IMG/VR virus record: IMGVR_UViG_3300024308_000016
Location: 186,001-250,000 of that record
Strand: one strand, 5' to 3'
DNA: 64,000 bases
From: a virus
Within the stretch, counting starts at the first letter, position 1, and every line of letters begins with the position of its first letter. Positions 60,205 to 64,000 of the stretch are shown here, piece by piece. The translations under genes were made by a program, and so were the position numbers. The notes beneath the pieces are model-generated. The model did not search any database. It worked only from the letters and a program-made list of their open reading frames with translations, and was not told where the DNA came from.

Positions 60205-60975
60205 GTGAGCGACATCATCTACACATCCACCATGCTCGCCGGCACTGGCCGCAAGGGCATCATCAAGCCAGACGCTGCGGGCTACTACACCTCGTGCATC
60301 GGGGCACTCGGCATCAAGAACGCCGCCGGCGTCATCTATGATGCCAAGATCGGCGCCAAGCTGTTCGAGTCCAACAGTGACCTGATGCGGCGCATCGCCA
60401 CGGGCAACCTGCGAGGAGAAGTCGGCCATCCTCGGCGCCAAGCTGGTATGAGCGACGACGAGTTCTTCCAGCGTTGCCTGGACATCGCTGAGCCCAACGT
60501 CTGCGTGTACTGGGCCGAGATCGGCCTGGACGAACAGTACGGCAGGAAGAACCCTGAGCTGGGCCTTCCAGAGATGGTCGGCATCATGGCGCGTTTCCGT
60601 CCAGGCGGCGCTCGTGGTGACTTCCTGGCGCGCGATATGGAAGACCCCAACACCAACGTGTGCTTCTCCATCCGCGCGTTCTCGGTGCCCTTCAAGCAAA
60701 TGGGCCGCCCCATGTACGGGCTGCAGACCATTGCTACCTGGGACTACGTCAATGAGCCGGGCTTGTCGCCAGCCAACAAGTTCCAATCGCTGACCTGCGA
60801 GGCCCTGAACACGGAAGTGATCAAGGACGCCACCGTGCAGCGCGCTTTGCGCGAGATCGAATCCGGTCATCTGACCGTGAGCTTCGAGTCGGCTGCGGCT
60901 ATCCGCACGCTGGCACAACTGAGCCGCCGTCCTGCAGACGTCGCCGCTCCCACCACTTTCCTGACTGGCTGGTAA
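60205..60975 (+). CDS. Probable prohead maturation protease (T4 gp21-like), 256 aa
   Basis: Serine protease that trims scaffold and capsid proteins during head maturation. Two catalytic-site patterns of the phage prohead protease family are visible in the right order and distance: NLRGEVGHP with His75, and NVCFSIRAFS with Ser155 (T4 gp21 has His85 and Ser140). Length fits (T4 gp21 is 212 aa). GTG 60205 is chosen because AAAGG lies nine bases upstream and the protein then begins MSDIIYTSTML. It is the last gene before a perfect hairpin. Confidence 0.7.
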   Translation: MSDIIYTSTMLAGTGRKGIIKPDAAGYYTSCIGALGIKNAAGVIYDAKIGAKLFESNSDLMRRIATGNLRGEVGHPRRQAGMSDDEFFQRCLDIAEPNVCVYWAEIGLDEQYGRKNPELGLPEMVGIMARFRPGGARGDFLARDMEDPNTNVCFSIRAFSVPFKQMGRPMYGLQTIATWDYVNEPGLSPANKFQSLTCEALNTEVIKDATVQRALREIESGHLTVSFESAAAIRTLAQLSRRPADVAAPTTFLTGW

Positions 60976-60997
60976 GCCAAAAAGAAAAGACCATATC

Positions 60998-61027
60998 CTC
61001 CAGGGCCCCCGAAAGGGGGCCCTGGAG
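60998..61027 (+). terminator. Hairpin with GAAA loop
   Basis: A 13-bp perfect GC-rich stem (CTCCAGGGCCCCC and its complement) closed by a GNRA-type GAAA loop, 22 bases after the protease stop. Confidence 0.85.
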
Positions 61028-61062
61028 TGGTATGTTCTATGCCGCACGTAAACAATTTCAGT

Positions 61063-61083
61063 CACATATACCTTACCTGAGGA
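61063..61083 (+). promoter_or_regulatory. Conserved promoter-like motif, copy 3
   Basis: CACATATACCTTACCTGAGG, differing from copy 1 at four positions, followed by CCACGATCTTTTCG, which matches the downstream block. It lies 154 bases before the next gene. A second element, GTATACCCGGCAGAAAG at 61210-61226, is nearly the same as the sequence before the gp46-like gene. Confidence 0.65.
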
Positions 61084-61236
61084 TGGCCACGATCTTTTCG
61101 TAGCTGTCTCCATTCCCTCTTCCCGGAGTCCATAGAGACTCCCGTAATATAAACGAGATATCGCACCAGTGCAGGAATTCTCCTGGCTGGTTCCTCAGGT
61201 TTAACTGTCGTATACCCGGCAGAAAGGTTGGCTATT

Positions 61237-61818
61237 ATGTTCGTCGCTCCTAACACCTTCAAGCAAGCTGCATACAATGCGTTTGTTCCTGTCTTGATTG
61301 CGGACCATCTGTTCCGTACTTTGCTGATCGCCAGCTACCTGGCTGTGTGCCTGATGATCTCCTTCATCAAGGTCGATGGCTTGTTTCTTGTGATCTACTC
61401 TTTGCTGTGCGCTGGCGTCTATGCGCTTACCTATGTGCACCTGGGCATCGCTAACCACCTGCGTTTGTATTTCGACCTCCAAGAGCTCGAACTCGCAGAT
61501 GAGGTCAAGTACTGCCGAGAAGCCTACCGCGTCGTGGTGGGCCGCGTACACGCCTTGCTGCGTGTGTTCACGGTGATGGTACTGTTCACTTCTGGTATGA
61601 CGGTGTTTTGCACGCTGGGCGCTGTGATGAAAGTCCACGACTCGCTGCTGAGCATCGCCATCGGTGGTAACTTGGTCAGTGCCGCCATCATGCTGGTGCT
61701 GGGTCTGACGGGTGCTTATAAGTACATGTCCACCAACTTCATCCAAGAACGTCTGGAGGACATCAGCTTCCCCCATATCCGCATCATGCTCAGCCGCGTC
61801 AAGCGCGAAGGCGTGTAA
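61237..61818 (+). CDS. Hypothetical membrane protein with four helices, 193 aa
   Basis: Unknown integral inner-membrane protein. Four hydrophobic helices can be seen: LLIASYLAVCLMISFI, LFLVIYSLLCAGVYALTY, VFTVMVLFTSGMTVFCTLGA and AIGGNLVSAAIMLVLGLTG. ATG 61237 follows AGAAAGG at proper distance; an in-frame TTG nine bases upstream does not. No known transporter or holin signature. It stands behind a conserved promoter motif, so it may act in the infected cell. Confidence 0.65.
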   Translation: MFVAPNTFKQAAYNAFVPVLIADHLFRTLLIASYLAVCLMISFIKVDGLFLVIYSLLCAGVYALTYVHLGIANHLRLYFDLQELELADEVKYCREAYRVVVGRVHALLRVFTVMVLFTSGMTVFCTLGAVMKVHDSLLSIAIGGNLVSAAIMLVLGLTGAYKYMSTNFIQERLEDISFPHIRIMLSRVKREGV

Positions 61819-61842
61819 AGGGAACCAGGTAGCCATATCACT

Positions 61843-62211
61843 ATGGCTATCTTAATTCCCTTAGTTTCGATGTTCAAACCCGATCCTACAGCTAAGGTGG
61901 TGTTTTACGCGATACGCCAAAACCTCAGCTCTGGGGTCTTGGATTGTTACCCGTACCCTACACCCCGATTTGATGTAGAGAGACTCCCAGTAGAGAAAGG
62001 TGCCAGATGGAGAGTTAATCTAGTTCTTGATCCCGACCTCGGGTTTACGGACAATATGACGTCTAGATCCGACGTCCTCAGCTATTTGCTGCGAGCGCCC
62101 AAGTACATCGATGATACAGATGCATCGACGGTCCGGTCTTCGGTGACCCGGCTGCTGATGCACTGGGCTGAGATGTTTCCTTGTGGCGTACCAGATCGCA
62201 TCCTCGACTGA
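61843..62211 (+). CDS. Hypothetical protein, 122 aa
   Basis: Unknown. No strong ribosome binding site. The DNA is less GC rich than its neighbours and uses codons such as AGA, CTA and TTA more often, suggesting a separate origin. No motif recognised. Confidence 0.5.
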   Translation: MAILIPLVSMFKPDPTAKVVFYAIRQNLSSGVLDCYPYPTPRFDVERLPVEKGARWRVNLVLDPDLGFTDNMTSRSDVLSYLLRAPKYIDDTDASTVRSSVTRLLMHWAEMFPCGVPDRILD

Positions 62212-62301
62212 AAAAGTGGTGGAAAAAATCTGGCTCTATCCCATCGCTGTGGGAGGATGAGCGAGATCGCGAAAGGATCCCCCTTTCTAAATTGGTCAAA
62301 G

Positions 62302-62322
62302 CACATATACTCTACTTGAGGA
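62302..62322 (+). promoter_or_regulatory. Conserved promoter-like motif, copy 4
   Basis: CACATATACTCTACTTGAGG, followed by CGCGTTGACTTCTTTAG, again the downstream block of copies 1-3. It lies 120 bases upstream of the start of a gene that looks highly expressed. Confidence 0.65.
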
Positions 62323-62441
62323 GTGCGCGTTGACTTCTTTAGTTTCGCGAACGAACCTCCCCTATTGGCATACTTGCGTTTTGCGATTCGCCTTTAGCTT
62401 TTAGCTTTTTCCCTTTTCAACAAAGACTTTCTGGAGAGATC

Positions 62442-62903
62442 ATGTCCGATACCAAAACCCTGAGCGCCACTGCTGCCAAGGTTTCCGAAATGCTGGTCAA
62501 CGATGCCGCGGCCCGCGATACCGTTTTCGAAAAGACCCTGCCCGAACACCTGAACATGGGCATCGTCGAAGAAGTCGCTCAACACCATGTCGACGTGGCC
62601 GCGGGCACCGTCAATGCCGTCACCATCCTGGGCATCAAGGCAGCCAAGGAAAGCGGCGACAACAAGACCCAGACCTCGCTGCGCGTCAAGACCGGCAAGG
62701 GCAGCCACATCGACGCCACCTACACCCCCAAGAAGGAAGGCACCCTGCCGGCACGCAACGGCGGCGAACCCACGCACTACACCAGCTGGGGCGCTGTGAG
62801 CGTGGGCGTCAAGACCTCCATGGACTCCAAGGGCGGCCAGATGGGCACCGCGCTGGACCTGGCCAAGTCGATGACCGAAGAAGCGCTGGGCGGCACCAAG
62901 TAA
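62442..62903 (+). CDS. Small, probably abundant protein, 153 aa
   Basis: Unknown. The strongest codon bias in the window (almost only CTG, CCC, ACC, AAG, GGC), a good ribosome binding site (TGGAGAG), the conserved promoter motif upstream and a strong terminator downstream all suggest high expression as a single-gene unit. It reads as a helical N-terminus (~1-75) and a basic, beta-like part (~76-125, RVKTGKGSHIDATYTPKKEG). Candidates are a decoration or DNA-associated protein; not proven. Confidence 0.7.
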   Translation: MSDTKTLSATAAKVSEMLVNDAAARDTVFEKTLPEHLNMGIVEEVAQHHVDVAAGTVNAVTILGIKAAKESGDNKTQTSLRVKTGKGSHIDATYTPKKEGTLPARNGGEPTHYTSWGAVSVGVKTSMDSKGGQMGTALDLAKSMTEEALGGTK

Positions 62904-62956
62904 TCACTGGGCAGCCGGCATGACGGGCTAAGCCTGTCTTAGAACGTCAAAGATAC

Positions 62957-63006
62957 CTCCCTCCCACCAGCCGCGAGGCTGGTGGGAGAGGGGCTCTTTA
63001 TTTTTT
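62957..63006 (+). terminator. Rho-independent terminator
   Basis: CTCCCACCAGCC pairs perfectly with GGCTGGTGGGAG around GCGA (GNRA loop), then a TTTATTTTTT tract at 62997-63006. It separates convergent genes. Confidence 0.9.
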
Positions 63007-63021
63007 GCCTGCTTTTGCCGA

Positions 63022-63897
63022 TTACGCGCCGGTGAGCACGTTCTCGTCAGCAGTGCGGCGCATACCTGCGTACAGGCCGGTGTTGGCAGCAGCTGCCACG
63101 TCAGGTGCGATCTCGTTGAGCCACGCACGACGGTTGTAGGGATCAGCGCCCACACGGCTGGAGCTGTTCATGATCTCCTGGGCAAACGCATTGATGCCGT
63201 TGCCCACAGCCGAGATGCCGGAGAAGGGGATCGACAGACGCGTCAGGGCCGAGGGTTCGGTCAGGTCGCGCAGGCCGATGATTTCACCGGTACCCAGAGG
63301 GTAGAAGTTGGTGGTGAGCCACGCCTTCTCAATGCCGTTGTGCACGGGGTCTGCTTCGTAGGCCAGGATCGTTGCCGAGTACCAGTCAGCCAGCAGGTCC
63401 GAGGGGACGTTGGACGGCAGCGTGGTGAGCATGGCATACTTGACTTCCGGGTCCATGATGGCGTAGCGGATCCAGATGTCGATGAAGCGCTGGATGGGGC
63501 GGCCGTACTTCTCGATGAAGTTGAGCACAGGCTCGGTACGGGCGCGCTTGGAGTCAACAGGCTCCTGCATCATTTCACCAGCGCCACCCACAGCGTGATC
63601 GTCGGTGGACACCGTCAGAGCGGCGTTGAAGCCTTCTGCGCGGATGACCTTGGTCTCCATCATGTTGCGGAACGATGCTTGCCAGCGAAGCGGGTCGGGC
63701 ATCAGGTTGAAGAAGCGCGGCGACTCCAGCACCACCAGCTCCAGTGGCTTGCGGACATACGCTTGGTCAGACAGGTAGTTGCCCAGGTCAGGGGACCAAC
63801 CAAAGAAACCGCCAACGTCCAGGGACACTGCGTTGGGGTTGCCACCCATCAGGCCATAAGCCGATTGTCCGATAATGGTATCTTCTCTACGTGCCAT
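63022..63897 (-). CDS. Tail-tube-like structural protein, 291 aa
   Basis: Probable virion protein. ATG 63897 follows TTAGGAG. The segment EKYGRPIQRFIDIWIRYAIMDPE and the surrounding beta-rich sequence, with SLDVGGFFGWSPDLGNYLS near the start, read like tail-tube proteins of large myoviruses. The codon bias is strong, in agreement with an abundant virion protein. The gene upstream on the same strand runs out of the window. A capsid-associated protein remains an alternative. Confidence 0.5.
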   Translation of the reverse strand: MARREDTIIGQSAYGLMGGNPNAVSLDVGGFFGWSPDLGNYLSDQAYVRKPLELVVLESPRFFNLMPDPLRWQASFRNMMETKVIRAEGFNAALTVSTDDHAVGGAGEMMQEPVDSKRARTEPVLNFIEKYGRPIQRFIDIWIRYAIMDPEVKYAMLTTLPSNVPSDLLADWYSATILAYEADPVHNGIEKAWLTTNFYPLGTGEIIGLRDLTEPSALTRLSIPFSGISAVGNGINAFAQEIMNSSSRVGADPYNRRAWLNEIAPDVAAAANTGLYAGMRRTADENVLTGA

Positions 63898-63930
63898 TTC
63901 GGTTTAACTCCTAATCTTGTCAAATAAGCA

Positions 63931-63953
63931 GCGAGAAGCCCGAAGGCTCTCGC
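63931..63953 (-). terminator. Small hairpin between two minus-strand genes
   Basis: GCGAGAAGCC pairs with GGCTCTCGC (one bulged A) around CGAA, in the gap between the partial gene and the tube-like gene. Confidence 0.55.
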
Positions 63954-63970
63954 TATTGCTTTGCTAGAGC

Positions 63971-64000
63971 TTACTGCTCGGCTTCCAGGCGCTTGCGGCG
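63971..64000 (-). CDS. C-terminal end of a gene running out of the window
   Basis: The last nine codons before a TAA (minus strand) read RRKRLEAEQ. Nothing more can be said; it is probably in one operon with the tail-tube-like gene, perhaps the tail sheath, but the sequence here does not show it. Confidence 0.45.
   Translation of the reverse strand, partial: RRKRLEAEQ

Noticed and set aside
62212-62441. tRNA or small RNA gene in the gap
   Set aside because: No cloverleaf or TTCGA arm was found; the gap is explained by the promoter motif and leader of the next gene.

Overview
This 64 kb window is part of the genome of a large tailed bacteriophage (a jumbo-type phage with a contractile-tail or myovirus-like gene set) that probably infects a Gram-negative, likely beta-proteobacterial, host. 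The reasons are: genes for portal, prohead protease, baseplate spike, tail fibre and a 2,503-residue tape-measure-like protein with two cell-wall enzymes; a spanin pair with an outer-membrane lipoprotein, which only makes sense in a Gram-negative cell; phage-type DNA metabolism genes; and a class Ia NrdA of the long bacterial type with an ATP cone. The dense packing, 1-4 bp gene overlaps, frequent strand switching and a compact hairpin at the end of almost every transcription unit are typical of such genomes. No tRNA, rRNA, CRISPR array or transposon was seen.

Layout. 1-4.8 kb: a small unknown gene, then nrdA and nrdB. 4.8-10 kb: three unknown proteins, the third with a very Arg/Asp-rich linker. 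10-13 kb, minus strand: probable portal. 13-19 kb: two unknown proteins, a RuvC-like resolvase, an Rz/Rz1-like spanin pair, a possible CYTH-fold protein and a membrane protein. 18.8-24.7 kb: unknown minus-strand gene, tail fibre with three related two-domain proteins, and a minus-strand spike. 24.7-27.2 kb: Rad50/SbcC/gp46-like ATPase. 27-32.6 kb: unknown virion-type proteins and an RNase HI with a long extra C-terminal region. 32.7-36.2 kb: a RecA/UvsX-like ATPase and, in a tight operon, a split-off C-terminal piece of an RNA polymerase beta subunit. 36-41 kb: small unknown genes, a possible NADAR-like protein and an unknown 350-residue protein. 41-51 kb, minus strand: baseplate/hub-like protein and tape measure. 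51-57.7 kb: multisubunit RNA polymerase genes. 57.7-64 kb: unknown genes, prohead protease, membrane protein, an abundant-type small protein and a tail-tube-like structural protein.

The most notable content is a divergent phage-encoded multisubunit RNA polymerase. The N-terminal half of beta-prime (50926-52946) and the main part of beta (52964-57658) are each interrupted by a short ORF-less group I intron. The first intron falls inside the catalytic ADxDGDQ metal-binding motif, the second at a conserved DDPxR motif; splicing after GAT in both cases restores the motif exactly. The missing beta C-terminus is encoded 17.6 kb away (34661-35320). The C-terminal half of beta-prime is not in the window.

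A strongly conserved ~20 bp motif (CAC-TTACACC-TTACTTGAGG type) with a conserved downstream block occurs four times, each time at the start of a plus-strand unit, and is a good candidate for a promoter class, possibly one read by this polymerase. All function calls rest on reading the translated sequence by eye; no database search was possible.
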